DNA of 64,000 nucleotides from Novosphingobium sp. CF614 (GCF_900113255.1 NZ_FOOR01000001.1:496001-560000), one strand, 5' to 3'. Positions 52,811 to 62,901 are shown, counted from the stretch's first letter. Notes: generated by a model from the letters alone, not told the origin. A program made the numbers and translations.

Positions 52811-54067
52811 TCAATGGACCCGAGCAGTGGCCAGATGCGCAATGGCTACGAGCAGGCGGACGCCTGCGTCTAGGGCATCGGGATGGATCGTGAAGCCGGT
52901 TTGGTGAACGCCCACGTGGCCGAGATCGCCTTTTTCTATGCCAAGGCCGAAATAGACGCCGGGTATGATTTGGCTGTAGTAGGCGAAATCTTCCGAATTC
53001 ATGAAACGCTCGGTTGAGATGGTCATATTGACGTTGGCTTCGCCCGCAGCGTCGGTTGCCAGTGCGGCGATCAGATTGGTGTCGTTGATCGTGGGTGGGG
53101 TGCCGGGCGTCGCGAGCCAGTCCGCGCTGGCGCCGTAGACGGCCGCCAAGGCCGACATACGCGTGGCGATCAAGTGGTTGAGAGTGCCGGGCTTGGCATT
53201 GTCGCCCAGCGGTTCGAAGGCGCGGAGGGTTCCCTTGATGGTGACTTCGGCAGGCGTTGCGTTGATCGAGGCGGAACTGGTGGCGATCTTGGTCACTGAG
53301 ATTACTGCCGGGCGGTTCGCCATGTCCCAGCCACGCGCTGGCATATCGGCCAATTCGGTGATGATCTTTGCCGATGTGACGCCCAGGTCGGCGCCTTCGT
53401 AGGGGGAGGCCGCATGCGATGCGGTCCCGCGCAAGGTGAGTTTGAAGGTATTGTTGCCGGCCATGGCCGAACCTTGCGAGACGGAAACGCCCCCGACCGG
53501 CATTCCGGGAACGACGTGTTGGGCAAAGATCGCTTTGACGCCCAGGCGGGTGAGAACTCCGTCGGCGACGATGTCGTCCGCACCGCCTTTCACTTCCTCG
53601 GCAGACTGGAACAGGAACACGATGCGGCCCGTGAAAGTCTCGGGGTGGGCGCGCAACTGCACGGCGGCGCCGAGCAGCATCGCACTGTGCGCATCGTGCC
53701 CGCAATTGTGCATGCGCCCCGGAATTTGCGATCGGGGCATGTGGTCCGCTGGCTCTTCTCCGGTGTCGAGAGGGCGGGCATCCATGTCTGCACGTAAGGC
53801 GATCGTCGGGCCGGGCCGGCCACTGTCGAGCACGGCGACGATTGCCGAAGGCAGCGCCGGCACGTCCACGAAAGTGAACCCGCCCAGCGCGCGCAGCCTG
53901 GCCATCAGGTAGGCATGGGCCTTGGGCAGATCTTTGCCGAGTTCGGGGTTCCGATGAAAATAGGTGTAGGCCGTCAGGGCTTCGCTATCGGCGGCGCGGG
54001 CAGGCGCGAGCGGCGCGGTTGCCAATGCGCAGGCTGCCAGCGCGAGGACGAGGTTCTTGCGCTTCAT
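52811..54067 (-). CDS. M20D-family amidohydrolase, secreted
   Basis: A 418-residue peptidase/amidohydrolase with a signal peptide (LVLALAACALATAPLAPARA). Metal-binding motifs of M20D enzymes are present: RADMDARPL, GRMHNCGHDAHSAMLLGAA and the EE pair in FLFQSAEEVKGGADDI. These enzymes cleave N-acyl amino acids or amide conjugates. It lies 35 bases after the GGT-like gene and is the last of the minus-strand catabolic run. The 3' end borders the decayed integrase. Confidence 0.9.
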   Translation of the reverse strand: MKRKNLVLALAACALATAPLAPARAADSEALTAYTYFHRNPELGKDLPKAHAYLMARLRALGGFTFVDVPALPSAIVAVLDSGRPGPTIALRADMDARPLDTGEEPADHMPRSQIPGRMHNCGHDAHSAMLLGAAVQLRAHPETFTGRIVFLFQSAEEVKGGADDIVADGVLTRLGVKAIFAQHVVPGMPVGGVSVSQGSAMAGNNTFKLTLRGTASHAASPYEGADLGVTSAKIITELADMPARGWDMANRPAVISVTKIATSSASINATPAEVTIKGTLRAFEPLGDNAKPGTLNHLIATRMSALAAVYGASADWLATPGTPPTINDTNLIAALATDAAGEANVNMTISTERFMNSEDFAYYSQIIPGVYFGLGIEKGDLGHVGVHQTGFTIHPDALDAGVRLLVAIAHLATARVH

Positions 54068-54102
54068 CGTGCCAAAGCCTTTACGAAAGCAGCCGAGTTT
54101 TG

Positions 54103-55605
54103 TCATGCGACGCCGGCCCAATTTTCGCGCCGCCAGTCCGCGACCGCGATCGGCTGACCTGCCACGATGCCAGCGCAGGCAACCGATCCGAAACGCATGT
54201 CTCCCGGCGGAAGGGGGAGGGTGCGGTGGCCGCGCAGCGCCAAGTCCGCGGACGCGGGGTGATCGTCCTCGATAAGCAACTGCCCGCCCTCGCTGCGCCA
54301 TCGCGGTGCGGCGATGGTCGAGGCGAGGTCATCGCCTTGGGCCAGGATCCGCCCGATCACTTGGAGCAGGGTCTGGACTTGCCCGTCGGCACCGGGCGTC
54401 GCTAGCGCCAGCAAGTCCGCGCCCCGGCGCAGCATTGCAGGGGCCAGAGTGTGGACCGGGCGCTTGCCCGGAGCCGCGGCATTTGCGCCGGAGGTGAAGC
54501 CGCCCGCGCGATTGTTCAATGTCAGCCCCAGTTCGGGGACGAAGACACAGGATCCGAAATCGTCGAAAACCGAAACCAGCGACGACACGGTGAGGTCCTG
54601 CGCGTCCGCGGTCGAGACCCCGGCGGTATGCAGATAGGCGCGTGGGCCGCCGCGCAAGGCGGCCCGCTCGGGATCGATCGTGAGCACTTGGTCGAGCAAA
54701 GCGGCGCCGCATGCCGCATCGTCGCGATGCGCGAAAGCAGCTTCGGTGAGTTCCACGCCGACGTGCTGGAAGTTGGCCGCGTTCCCGCCGTCGGGGTTGG
54801 TCGTCAGCCATTGTTCCAGCCCGGCTAGCGCCATCGCGAGCAACACCCCTTGCGTCGGGGGCGGTTGGACCGCGACTTCGCCTCCCTGGAACGGGATCGT
54901 CAGGGCCGGGGTGACCGGCGTCTCATGCCTCGTGAAGTCGGCCAGCGAAAGCGCGCCGCCGCGCGTCTGTACCCGCGAGACGATTGCTTGGGCGATGTCA
55001 CCCTCATAGAAGGCGAGGGCGCCTTGTTCGGCCAACGTGGAGAGCAGCGCCGCCAATGCCGGCTGCACGAAGCGGTCCCCGGCGGCGAGGTTCAGCAGGC
55101 TCCATTCGCCCGCGCCATGACGCTCCAGCCGGGCACGCTGCGTAGCGACGGCCTTTGCCAATGTGGGGGTTAGCGTGATCCCCTCTCGGGCGAGGCGAAT
55201 AGCGGGAGCGAGAACGTGCGCCAGCGACAGACGCCCCCAACGCTGGTGCATCGCGTCCCATCCGCCGGCGATCCCCGGCACGGTAATCGCGTGGGGGCCG
55301 TCGTCGGCGACTTGGGTCATGGCCAGCGGCGTCGCGCCCGCACCTGTGACCGCGAGGGTTTCGCGTCCGTCTCCCACCAGTGCGAACATGTCACCGCCCA
55401 AACCGCAGGCATCGGGCGCGACGACGCACAGCACGGCTTGCGCAGCGATCGCGGCATCGACCGCCGATCCGCCCAGGAACAGCGCGTTTTGCCCTGCGGC
55501 GACGGCAAGCGGATGGGCGGCGGACACGGCGCCGATTTCCCCGCGCAAAACCGGACGATGCGGCGAGGAGAAGGCGTCAGCCAGTGCCCAGTTTTGGTTC
55601 GTCAC
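54103..55605 (-). CDS. Gamma-glutamyltransferase family (Ntn-hydrolase) protein
   Basis: A 500-residue protein with no visible signal peptide. GGT features: AAHPLAVAAGQNALFLGGSAVDAAIAAQ, CGLGGDMFALV, and the nucleophile region DLTVSSLVSVFDDFG. When aligned on the SVxD motif, the catalytic Thr of E. coli GGT falls on Ser341 (TVSSLVSVFD), so the nucleophile may be Ser. Substrate-side NNRAGGF is also present. It could hydrolyse gamma-glutamyl or another amide bond. It lies three bases from the SDR gene. Confidence 0.85.
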   Translation of the reverse strand: MTNQNWALADAFSSPHRPVLRGEIGAVSAAHPLAVAAGQNALFLGGSAVDAAIAAQAVLCVVAPDACGLGGDMFALVGDGRETLAVTGAGATPLAMTQVADDGPHAITVPGIAGGWDAMHQRWGRLSLAHVLAPAIRLAREGITLTPTLAKAVATQRARLERHGAGEWSLLNLAAGDRFVQPALAALLSTLAEQGALAFYEGDIAQAIVSRVQTRGGALSLADFTRHETPVTPALTIPFQGGEVAVQPPPTQGVLLAMALAGLEQWLTTNPDGGNAANFQHVGVELTEAAFAHRDDAACGAALLDQVLTIDPERAALRGGPRAYLHTAGVSTADAQDLTVSSLVSVFDDFGSCVFVPELGLTLNNRAGGFTSGANAAAPGKRPVHTLAPAMLRRGADLLALATPGADGQVQTLLQVIGRILAQGDDLASTIAAPRWRSEGGQLLIEDDHPASADLALRGHRTLPLPPGDMRFGSVACAGIVAGQPIAVADWRRENWAGVA

Positions 55606-55608
55606 GCT

Positions 55609-56349
55609 TCAGACCGCCGTATAGCCGCCGTCGATGACGATGGACGTGCCCGCGATGTAGCGGCCAGCAGGCGAGGTCAGCAGCATGATCGTGCTGGACA
55701 CGTCGTCCGGCGCGCCCTGATGGCGCATGGGGATTTGCGCCTCGATGGCGGCGCGCTTTTGCTCGGGGTCGGGCTGATAGGTCCAGAAAGGATCGTTGAA
55801 GGGCGTTTCGATCCAGCCGGGCAGGATGCAGTTGATCCGAATGCCGTCGGGTCCGAGTTCCGCCGTCAGACTGCGCGCCAGCCCCGGTAACGCAGCCTTG
55901 GTCGCCTGATAAGCCGACATTCCCGCATGGCCCCGGATCGCCCCGGTCGATGAAATGAAGACGATGCTGGGGTTGTCAGACTTGCGCAGCCAGGGCGCGG
56001 CAGCCTGGGTGAAGAAGAACGGCATCTTCAGGTTCAGCGCGACCGAATGGTCCCACATCTCGCCGGTCCAGTCTTCCAGGGCGGCGGATTTCATCACCGC
56101 CGCCGTCACCAACAGGGTATCGATGCCGCCGAACGTGTCCACGGCCAGCGCCACCGCTTCCGCCGGCACTGCCGGATCGGCGAGGTCTCGCTGAAGGAAC
56201 ACGCAGGCGCCGGGATGATCCTCCTGCGCCACCAGGTCTGCTTCAGGGCGGTGGTCGATGAGCACCACGTCGTCGCCGCGCGCGCGGAAACCTTGCACCG
56301 ATGCGCGACCGATCCCGGTGGTGCCGCCTGCAACGATTACGGTAGCCAT
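55609..56349 (-). CDS. Short-chain dehydrogenase/reductase
   Basis: A 246-residue SDR. The cofactor motif is GGTTGIGRA, with a downstream Asp (LIDHRPEADL) suggesting NAD preference. The active site has the ISSTG serine and YQATK. The C-terminal GGYTAV end is typical. It presumably oxidises an alcohol made by the neighbouring P450 or enolase-superfamily reactions. It begins two bases after the P450 stop on the same strand. Confidence 0.92.
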   Translation of the reverse strand: MATVIVAGGTTGIGRASVQGFRARGDDVVLIDHRPEADLVAQEDHPGACVFLQRDLADPAVPAEAVALAVDTFGGIDTLLVTAAVMKSAALEDWTGEMWDHSVALNLKMPFFFTQAAAPWLRKSDNPSIVFISSTGAIRGHAGMSAYQATKAALPGLARSLTAELGPDGIRINCILPGWIETPFNDPFWTYQPDPEQKRAAIEAQIPMRHQGAPDDVSSTIMLLTSPAGRYIAGTSIVIDGGYTAV

Positions 56350-56351
56350 GG

Positions 56352-57563
56352 TCAGTGTCCTGAAGAGTGGGCGGTGAGCGCCAAGGGCAGGCTGGAAAGC
56401 CCGCGAAGGCCGGGGACGAGGCGGAGCTGCGACGGGCCGGTCGGCTCCAGCGTGCGCACTTTCTCGGCGATGGCGCGGAAGAACACTTCGCCTTCCAGAC
56501 GTGCCATCATCTGTGCCACGCAGCCATGAATGCCGGTGCCGTAGCCGATCTGATGCGAGATGCGTCGCCGGATATCGAAGCGGTCGGGCTCGTCCCACAC
56601 CGCTGGGTCGCGGCTTGCGGAGCCAATCAGCACCAGCACTTTTTCATGCTTGTCGAGTTGCTGGCCGGCAAATTCGAACGCTTGCGTGGTGGTGCGGAAC
56701 AGGCTTTGCGAAGAACTGTCGTAGCGGGTTGCCTCCTCGAAGGCGGCACGCGCGAGCGAGGGGTCTTCGCGCAGCACCTGCCATTGGTCGGGATTCTCCG
56801 CCAGCGCGCGCAAGCACAGGCCGATCGAATCGATCGTGGTATCGACCCCCGCCGACAAGAACGAGCGCACCAGCAGCTTGGCTTCGGCATGGGTGATATC
56901 GCCTGCGTCCGCCGATGCGTAGATCGCCGCACCCAGACCATCGGGGGTGAGGGCGCTACGATCACAACGCTCATCGATCCAGCCGCTGACTTCTTCGGCG
57001 CGCTTCATCAATTCGTCGTACCAGGGGGTGCGCGGGCCGAAGGCGCCGAAGACGATGCCGCCGTAAATCAGCATGATTTCGCGATCGAGCTTGGGCATGC
57101 CCACGGCATCGGGGAACACCGTTAGCGGAAACGGCTGGACCAGATCGGCGACCGCTTCGATCTCGCCCTTTTCGAGGGCGGCATCGACCAGTTCGGCGGC
57201 GACGCGCTCGAAACCGGCGCGCATGGCCTTCAAGGCTTTGGCATTGAGCGCGCGCATCATGACCTGGCGCGTGCGCTCATGCTCGGGCGGATCGACTTCC
57301 AGGATGATGCTGGGCTGGCGCCAGTTCTTCTCCTTGAAATAGTTGGTCAGCCCGCCGCCGCCGGCATTGCTGAAGCGCTGCCAGTCGGTCAGTACTTCCT
57401 TGATCTGCGCGTGATGCTGGACGACCCAGATCTGATGCTTTTCCAGCCAGACGATCGGCCCCAGGGTGCGAAGCTGCGCGTAGTGGCGGTAGGGATCAGC
57501 GCGGAATTCCTCGCAGAACGGGTCGAGGTCGGAAACGACGCGCCGGTCCATTGCAATGTTCAT
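56352..57563 (-). CDS. Cytochrome P450 (CYP199-like)
   Basis: A 403-residue soluble P450. I-helix AGVDTT (238-243), ExxR as Glu277/Arg280, and the heme loop GYGTGIHGCVAQ with Cys348. The usual Phe of the heme loop is Tyr. The N-terminal region (DPYRHYAQLRTLGPIVWL, FKEKNWRQPSIILEVDPPEH) resembles CYP199-type aromatic-acid demethylases; assignment from memory. Redox partners are not encoded nearby. The ATG overlaps the hyuB stop (ATGA). Confidence 0.9.
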   Translation of the reverse strand: MNIAMDRRVVSDLDPFCEEFRADPYRHYAQLRTLGPIVWLEKHQIWVVQHHAQIKEVLTDWQRFSNAGGGGLTNYFKEKNWRQPSIILEVDPPEHERTRQVMMRALNAKALKAMRAGFERVAAELVDAALEKGEIEAVADLVQPFPLTVFPDAVGMPKLDREIMLIYGGIVFGAFGPRTPWYDELMKRAEEVSGWIDERCDRSALTPDGLGAAIYASADAGDITHAEAKLLVRSFLSAGVDTTIDSIGLCLRALAENPDQWQVLREDPSLARAAFEEATRYDSSSQSLFRTTTQAFEFAGQQLDKHEKVLVLIGSASRDPAVWDEPDRFDIRRRISHQIGYGTGIHGCVAQMMARLEGEVFFRAIAEKVRTLEPTGPSQLRLVPGLRGLSSLPLALTAHSSGH

Positions 57564-59296
57564 CGGGGAAGATCCTTCATGCGGGCACGCAGCGCGGTCG
57601 TCGCCGGAATGTCGAGGGTGCCGTTCAAACTCAGCACGACGCCATAGGCCTCACGGGCGTGGGCTTCGCTGACCCGGTCGTCGAGCATGTCCTCGATCAC
57701 GCGTTCGGGTTCGCGGTCCAGCGGGTTGCCGAAGCCGCCGCCGCCCGCCATGACGTGGCGATAGAGGTCGCCCGTACCCAGGGTCATGGCGCGGGTAGGC
57801 ATCGCGGGCAGAACCTGGTCTCCGCCGCTGCCGCTCAACAAGTTGCTGGCCGGCGCGCCGGGGCTGCCGCCGTTAAGCCCATGCGGGGGATAGGCGATCT
57901 TGTCGGAGCGGACCCCGAAATAGACATCGTCGGCCAGCACCCGGTATTCCCGCACGATACCCAGTCCACCACGATTGAACCCGGGGCCACCGGTATCCTG
58001 CGCCAAGCTGTAGCGCTCGATGCGGATGGGATAGTCCGCCTCGATGGTCTCGATCGGAACGTTGGCCTGGTTGGAGGCCATGTGCGGCACGCCTTCCTGC
58101 CCGTCATGCCCACTCGTTGCGCCCCACACGCCCATGACGCATTCCGAGAACACAAAGGTCGTCCCATCTATACGGCCACTGAAGCTGGGGAGGGTGGAGC
58201 CGCCCGCTCCATCCGCGCTGACCCGATCCGGCACCGCCGCCGCCAGTGCGCCGAACACGCAATCGACGATGCGGTATCCCGTGATGCCGCGCGCGCCGCA
58301 GGGCGCCGGATAGCTGCAATTGAGTACCGACGATTCAGGCGCGATGACATGGATCGGTCGGGTGTAGCCGTGGCAATTGGGCACGTCGGCGCCCATGATC
58401 GAACGCAGCGCGGCATAGACGTTCGACTTGCAGAACGAGATCGGCGCGTTGATGCCGCCGGCCACTTGCGGTGAGGTGCCGGCCCAGTCGGCGGTCACTT
58501 CGTCGTCCGCGATGGTCAGCGTCAGGCGAAACAGGATGGGCTTGGGATCGTCGCCCAGACCATCGATATGATCCTCGAACGTATAGACGCCATCAGGCAA
58601 TTCACGGAATGCGGCGCGGGCCAGCCGCTCGGCATAATCGTGAAGGGCAACGCCATAGGCGCGCACGGTCGCTGCCCCGTAGCGCTCGATCATCGCGGTA
58701 AGCCCGCGTGAGCCTGCCATGGCAGCGGCAAGCTGGGCCTCGATGTCTCCCAGAACCAGATCGGGCGTGCGCACGTTGGCGGCGATCACGCGCGGCAGCA
58801 CCGGATCGGGCACGCCGGCCCGGCGCAGTTTCAGGAAGGGCAGCCGCAGGCCTTCCTGGTGAATCTCGACAGCACTGAGCGAATTGCTGCCTGGCACCAG
58901 TCCGCCCACATCGACGTGGTGTGCGATGGTCGCGGCCCAGCCTTCGATCTGCGCATCATGGAAAATGGGCTTTACGACATAGATGTCCGGCAAATGCTGG
59001 CCGGACGCCAGGTAAGGGTCGTTGCCGATGAAGACGTCGCCGTCGTGGATGTCTCCGGCATACTCTTCCATCAAGTGGCGCATGGCGTCGCGGAAGCTGC
59101 CCAGGTGCATCGGCGTCGTCAGCCCTTGCGCCAGGTTCTCGCCTTGCGCGTCACACAGCGCGGTGGAGAAATCCATCGCATCGCGCACGATCGGCGAGTG
59201 GGCCGTACGCATCAGGATCAGCGCCATCTCGTCAGCGACTGCCTCGAACCCGTTCTTGAATACTTCGAGCAGGATGGGATCGACATTGAAACTCAT
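57560..59296 (-). CDS. Hydantoinase B / oxoprolinase beta-type subunit
   Basis: A 578-residue HyuB family subunit: MSFNVDPILLEVFKNGFEAV start, FIGNDPYLASGQHLPDI, HHVDVGGLVPGS, and the C-terminal AGGGGFGNPLDREPE. With HyuA it forms an ATP-dependent N-methylhydantoinase, 5-oxoprolinase or acetophenone/acetone carboxylase-like enzyme; the exact reaction cannot be told. It overlaps hyuA (ATGA) and the P450 gene by four bases each. Confidence 0.92.
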   Translation of the reverse strand: MSFNVDPILLEVFKNGFEAVADEMALILMRTAHSPIVRDAMDFSTALCDAQGENLAQGLTTPMHLGSFRDAMRHLMEEYAGDIHDGDVFIGNDPYLASGQHLPDIYVVKPIFHDAQIEGWAATIAHHVDVGGLVPGSNSLSAVEIHQEGLRLPFLKLRRAGVPDPVLPRVIAANVRTPDLVLGDIEAQLAAAMAGSRGLTAMIERYGAATVRAYGVALHDYAERLARAAFRELPDGVYTFEDHIDGLGDDPKPILFRLTLTIADDEVTADWAGTSPQVAGGINAPISFCKSNVYAALRSIMGADVPNCHGYTRPIHVIAPESSVLNCSYPAPCGARGITGYRIVDCVFGALAAAVPDRVSADGAGGSTLPSFSGRIDGTTFVFSECVMGVWGATSGHDGQEGVPHMASNQANVPIETIEADYPIRIERYSLAQDTGGPGFNRGGLGIVREYRVLADDVYFGVRSDKIAYPPHGLNGGSPGAPASNLLSGSGGDQVLPAMPTRAMTLGTGDLYRHVMAGGGGFGNPLDREPERVIEDMLDDRVSEAHAREAYGVVLSLNGTLDIPATTALRARMKDLPR

Positions 59297-61401
59297 TGCG
59301 ATGCTCTCGATGCCAGCGCGATGACGATATTGCCGTGGGCGTCGCGCAGCGCGGTGCAGTCCGGCGGCACGATGGTGGTGCCTTCGTATTCCTCGACGAT
59401 CAACGGGCCAGCGCGTGGGGCTTCGGACAAGTGGGCGCGGGTGACGACCGGCGTTTCGAGCAGGCCGTGATCCGGGCCGAAGTAGGCAGCGCGCGCTTCA
59501 GCGGACGGCCCAGAAGTTCCAACCACGGGTTTTCCGGCGTCCCGGATCGTCTGAGGACCGTTCGGAGGGATCGTACCGATCGCGCGCAGCGTCACGATCT
59601 CGATCGCATGGTCGCCCAGGTCATGGCCATAGCTGCGCCGATGTTCCGCCTCGAAGGCGGCGCGGATGGCGGGAAGGCTGGCGTCGTCCAGTTCACCGCG
59701 CTCGATGTCGATGCTCAACTCGAAGCCTTGTCCGCGATAGCGCAGGCCCGCACGCCAGGTGAGGCGCAATTGCGGGGAAGTGCCCAGCTCGGCGCGTACC
59801 GTGTCTTCCAGTCGCTTGAATGTTGCCGCCATATCCACCGGCAGTGCGCGGTCCGGCCCCAGGGTGCGACCGAAGGTGTTGGAGCGGCTGACCTCGTGGT
59901 CGGTGAACAGCAGGCCCACGGCGCTGAACACGCCGGCGCCCGGCGGCACGATGACTTTGGCCATCCCCAGTTCGCGCGCCAGCGCGGCGGCGTGGATGCC
60001 GCCATTGCCGCCGAACGCGAACAGCGCGAAATCGCGCGGGTCGCGGCCGCGGTAAGTGGAGACGGCTTTTACGGCGCGCATCATGGCGGAGTTGGCAAGG
60101 CGGTGGATGCCCCAGGCCGCGTCCAGCAGATCGCGATCGAGTGGCTCGCAAACGCTGCGCTCGATCGCCTCGCGTGACAGCCGGGCATTGATCGGCACGC
60201 TGCCGCCGGCCAGTGCCGTGGGATTGAGGTAGCCCAGCACGACATTGGCGTCGGTAACCGTCGCATCGGTGCCGCCGGCATCGTAGCAGGCAGGCCCCGG
60301 CACCGCGCCGGCACTGTCGGGACCGACCTTGAGCGCGCCTCCGGCATCGATACGCACGATGCTGCCACCGCCCGCGCCGACTTCGGACACGTCGATCACG
60401 GGCAGCCTGAGCGCATAGCCACCACCCTTGGCCAGCGCGCTCGACATCGAGATGCCGCCGCCCACTTCATATTCGTCGGTGCTGACGAGGCGTCCGCCTT
60501 CGATCAGCGAGGCTTTCGCGGTGGTGCCGCCCATGTCGAACGTGATGACGTCTCCGTGCCCGGCCTTGCCGCCCAGCCGCGCCGCGCCGACGACGCCAGC
60601 GGCAGGCCCGCTTTCGACGACGGTAGCGGGGCGCTCGATCACGCGATCGATGTCGAGCAAGCCGCCGCTGGACTGCATCATCAGCAATCGACCGCCGACG
60701 CCTGCGTCGCGCAGTCGTATTTGCAGCGCGCAGAGGTATCGGCTGACCACCGGACCGATGTAGGCATTGACGACGGTGGTGCTGGTCCGCTCGTACTCAC
60801 GGATTTCCGGCAGCACATCGTGGCTGGCGCAGATGAAGGTGCCTTCGGGCAACGTCTCGCGCAAGATCTGCTCGACGGCCATTTCGTGCTGCGGATTGGC
60901 ATAGCTATGCAGGAAGCAGATCGCCACGGCTTCTACCTCGTGCGCGGCAAGCGCATCGGCTACCGCGCGCACGGCCTCGGTATCGAGTTCCCGGATCACC
61001 TCGCCGCGCGGGCCCAGCCGCTCGGGCACTTCCAGGCGCAAGCGGCGGGGCACCAAGGGCGCGGGCTTGCGGTAGAGTGGCTCGTAAAGCCGGGGAACGC
61101 GGATGCGCCGCATTTCCAGCACGTCGCGAAAGCCTTCCGTCGTGACGAGCGCGGTGCGCGCGCCTTTGCCTTCGAGAATGGCATTGGTGGCGATGGTGGA
61201 TGCGTGGAGTATCTCGTCGAAGCGATCCACGGGCAAATCCAACCGACCGGCGACATCGGCGATGCCGGTCAGGATCGCGGCGGCATAGTCGCCGGGCGTG
61301 GTAGGCGTCTTGGCGGTCGTCAGGGTGCCGTCCGGCGATAGGCAGGCGATGTCGGTGAAGGTGCCGCCGATGTCGGCGGCGATGCGGTAGCCGGACGCCA
61401 T
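59293..61401 (-). CDS. Hydantoinase A / oxoprolinase alpha-type subunit
   Basis: A 702-residue HyuA family subunit. ASKHA-type nucleotide motifs are visible (IAADIGGTFTDIACLSPDG; ITFDMGGTTAKASLIEGG) as is STIATNAILEGKGARTALVTT. The C-terminal domain follows (AFGGNGGIHAAALARELGM and YRGQGFELSIDI). It couples ATP use to opening or carboxylating a substrate with HyuB. It starts one base after the stop of the enolase-superfamily gene, and overlaps hyuB by four. Confidence 0.93.
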   Translation of the reverse strand: MASGYRIAADIGGTFTDIACLSPDGTLTTAKTPTTPGDYAAAILTGIADVAGRLDLPVDRFDEILHASTIATNAILEGKGARTALVTTEGFRDVLEMRRIRVPRLYEPLYRKPAPLVPRRLRLEVPERLGPRGEVIRELDTEAVRAVADALAAHEVEAVAICFLHSYANPQHEMAVEQILRETLPEGTFICASHDVLPEIREYERTSTTVVNAYIGPVVSRYLCALQIRLRDAGVGGRLLMMQSSGGLLDIDRVIERPATVVESGPAAGVVGAARLGGKAGHGDVITFDMGGTTAKASLIEGGRLVSTDEYEVGGGISMSSALAKGGGYALRLPVIDVSEVGAGGGSIVRIDAGGALKVGPDSAGAVPGPACYDAGGTDATVTDANVVLGYLNPTALAGGSVPINARLSREAIERSVCEPLDRDLLDAAWGIHRLANSAMMRAVKAVSTYRGRDPRDFALFAFGGNGGIHAAALARELGMAKVIVPPGAGVFSAVGLLFTDHEVSRSNTFGRTLGPDRALPVDMAATFKRLEDTVRAELGTSPQLRLTWRAGLRYRGQGFELSIDIERGELDDASLPAIRAAFEAEHRRSYGHDLGDHAIEIVTLRAIGTIPPNGPQTIRDAGKPVVGTSGPSAEARAAYFGPDHGLLETPVVTRAHLSEAPRAGPLIVEEYEGTTIVPPDCTALRDAHGNIVIALASRASQ

Positions 61402-61402
61402 G

Positions 61403-62557
61403 TCAGTCACACCGATAATGCATGAGCTTGTCTTCATCCACCGTGATCCCAAGCCCCGGCGCATCGAGGGCAAGGATCGCTCCGTTCGCGAACGCCATCG
61501 GTTCGGCCAGGACGTCATCCTCGTAATAGCGGCCCGCGACCTGGCACGGATGCGTGCCGGCAGGGGCGCTGACCGCGATCACCGCGCCGAGCGTGACGGC
61601 GGGCTGAGCCAGGGCGAACTGGACGTTGGCGGCAGTGCCGATCGCGGACTCGATCGAGCCGTTGACGTCGCACGCCATCAACTGGGCGTCCGCCACGCAG
61701 GCGACCTTGGCCGCGCCGACGAAGCCGCCGGCTTTGGCAAGGTAGATCGAGATGGAATCCGCCGCGCGGGCCTGGCTGATGTCCAGCGCATCGTTGACGT
61801 TCCAGCAGCTTTCGTCGGCGATGATCGGCACGGCGGCGGATGCCGTGACTTGCGCCATATAAGTAAGGCCCGTGGTCGGTTGTTCGACCATGCTGATCCC
61901 GGCATCAACCAGCCGACCGACGGTCTGTGCCGCGGCCTTGCCATGCCCATACCCCTGGTTGGCATCGAGCCGCAGCGTCATGTCGTCGCCCAGTTCGCGG
62001 CGCAGCGCCGCAGCCAGGCGGATGTCACGCTCGGCATCGACCCCGCCTTTGACCTGAAGCGCGCGCACGCCGTCTGCCGCCGCTTCTACGCCTTCGATGA
62101 GGGCTTCGTCTTCCGGCATCAGGCCGATCATATGCGCCACCGGGACAGCTTCGCGCACCGCGCCGCCCAGCAACTTGTAGATGGGGAGGCCGACGATCTT
62201 GCCCCAGACATCATGCAAGGCGATGTCGATCGCGCATTTGGCGTAGACGTTGCCGACGACGAGGCGGTCCATCGCTCGGCGGGCTGCCGTGACGGCAGTC
62301 GCGTCCATGCCCACGAGCGCCGGGCCAAGCACGGCGTTGACGATGTGGCATACGGTCACCTGGGTTTCGCCGCAGCGTCGCTCCCAGTCGCCACCCCAAT
62401 CGGGCAGCGGCGTCGCTTCGCCAAAGCCGACGAAACCGCCTTCTGTCTCGACTCGGACCGCCACGAACCCGCCCAGGTTGGCGATGAGGCCCGCCCATCG
62501 AAAGTCCCGGCGCGGCGGAAGACGGAAGGCAAACGCTTCGATTTTGGTGATTTTCAA
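61403..62557 (-). CDS. Mandelate racemase / muconate lactonising enzyme family protein
   Basis: A 384-residue enolase-superfamily enzyme. Barrel catalytic residues: Lys170 (QVKGG), metal ligands in LRLDANQ (Asp198), VEQP (Glu225) and ADES (Asp248), and Lys275 (YLAKAGG), the arrangement of muconate cycloisomerases and dipeptide epimerases. The N-terminal capping domain is complete (MKITKIEAFAFRLPPRRDF). It abstracts a proton next to a carboxylate; substrate unknown. It heads the seven-gene minus-strand run and is divergent from the Rieske gene. Confidence 0.92.
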   Translation of the reverse strand: MKITKIEAFAFRLPPRRDFRWAGLIANLGGFVAVRVETEGGFVGFGEATPLPDWGGDWERRCGETQVTVCHIVNAVLGPALVGMDATAVTAARRAMDRLVVGNVYAKCAIDIALHDVWGKIVGLPIYKLLGGAVREAVPVAHMIGLMPEDEALIEGVEAAADGVRALQVKGGVDAERDIRLAAALRRELGDDMTLRLDANQGYGHGKAAAQTVGRLVDAGISMVEQPTTGLTYMAQVTASAAVPIIADESCWNVNDALDISQARAADSISIYLAKAGGFVGAAKVACVADAQLMACDVNGSIESAIGTAANVQFALAQPAVTLGAVIAVSAPAGTHPCQVAGRYYEDDVLAEPMAFANGAILALDAPGLGITVDEDKLMHYRCD

Positions 62558-62606
62558 CGCGTTCCCCTGAGGTGAGAAAGGTTAGGACTGCCAGTGGCGT
62601 AGCACG

Positions 62607-62628
62607 ATATTTTCCTATGAGAAAATAT
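62607..62628. promoter_or_regulatory. Operator-like palindrome ATATTTTC-N6-GAAAATAT
   Basis: Perfect 8-bp inverted repeat with CTATGA spacer, about 50 bases upstream of the enolase-superfamily gene start. It fits an operator or promoter-overlapping site for the minus-strand run; the regulator is not in the window. Confidence 0.55.
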
Positions 62629-62901
62629 TTTTAATTCACAGTCAAGTGGCTGGCTTGGGGTGGCTTGGCATCTCTGATAGGCCTCCGAGTAAACTGCTGA
62701 AAATGCCTCAGGCCTTGCGATCGCGCCCCTTTTTGCGCGAAAACTGCGGCCTACCTGCTCGAAGTGGGCGGAGCCGGATTTTGATGACGGGTGCAGTGTT
62801 TCGACAGGTTTGCTTATAAATCAGTGGCTTTTGGCGATTAGCGCCTGACAGATTGCTCGACTGACCCGCAGAATTGCCGATTTAGGAAAAAATTTCCCTC
62901 T

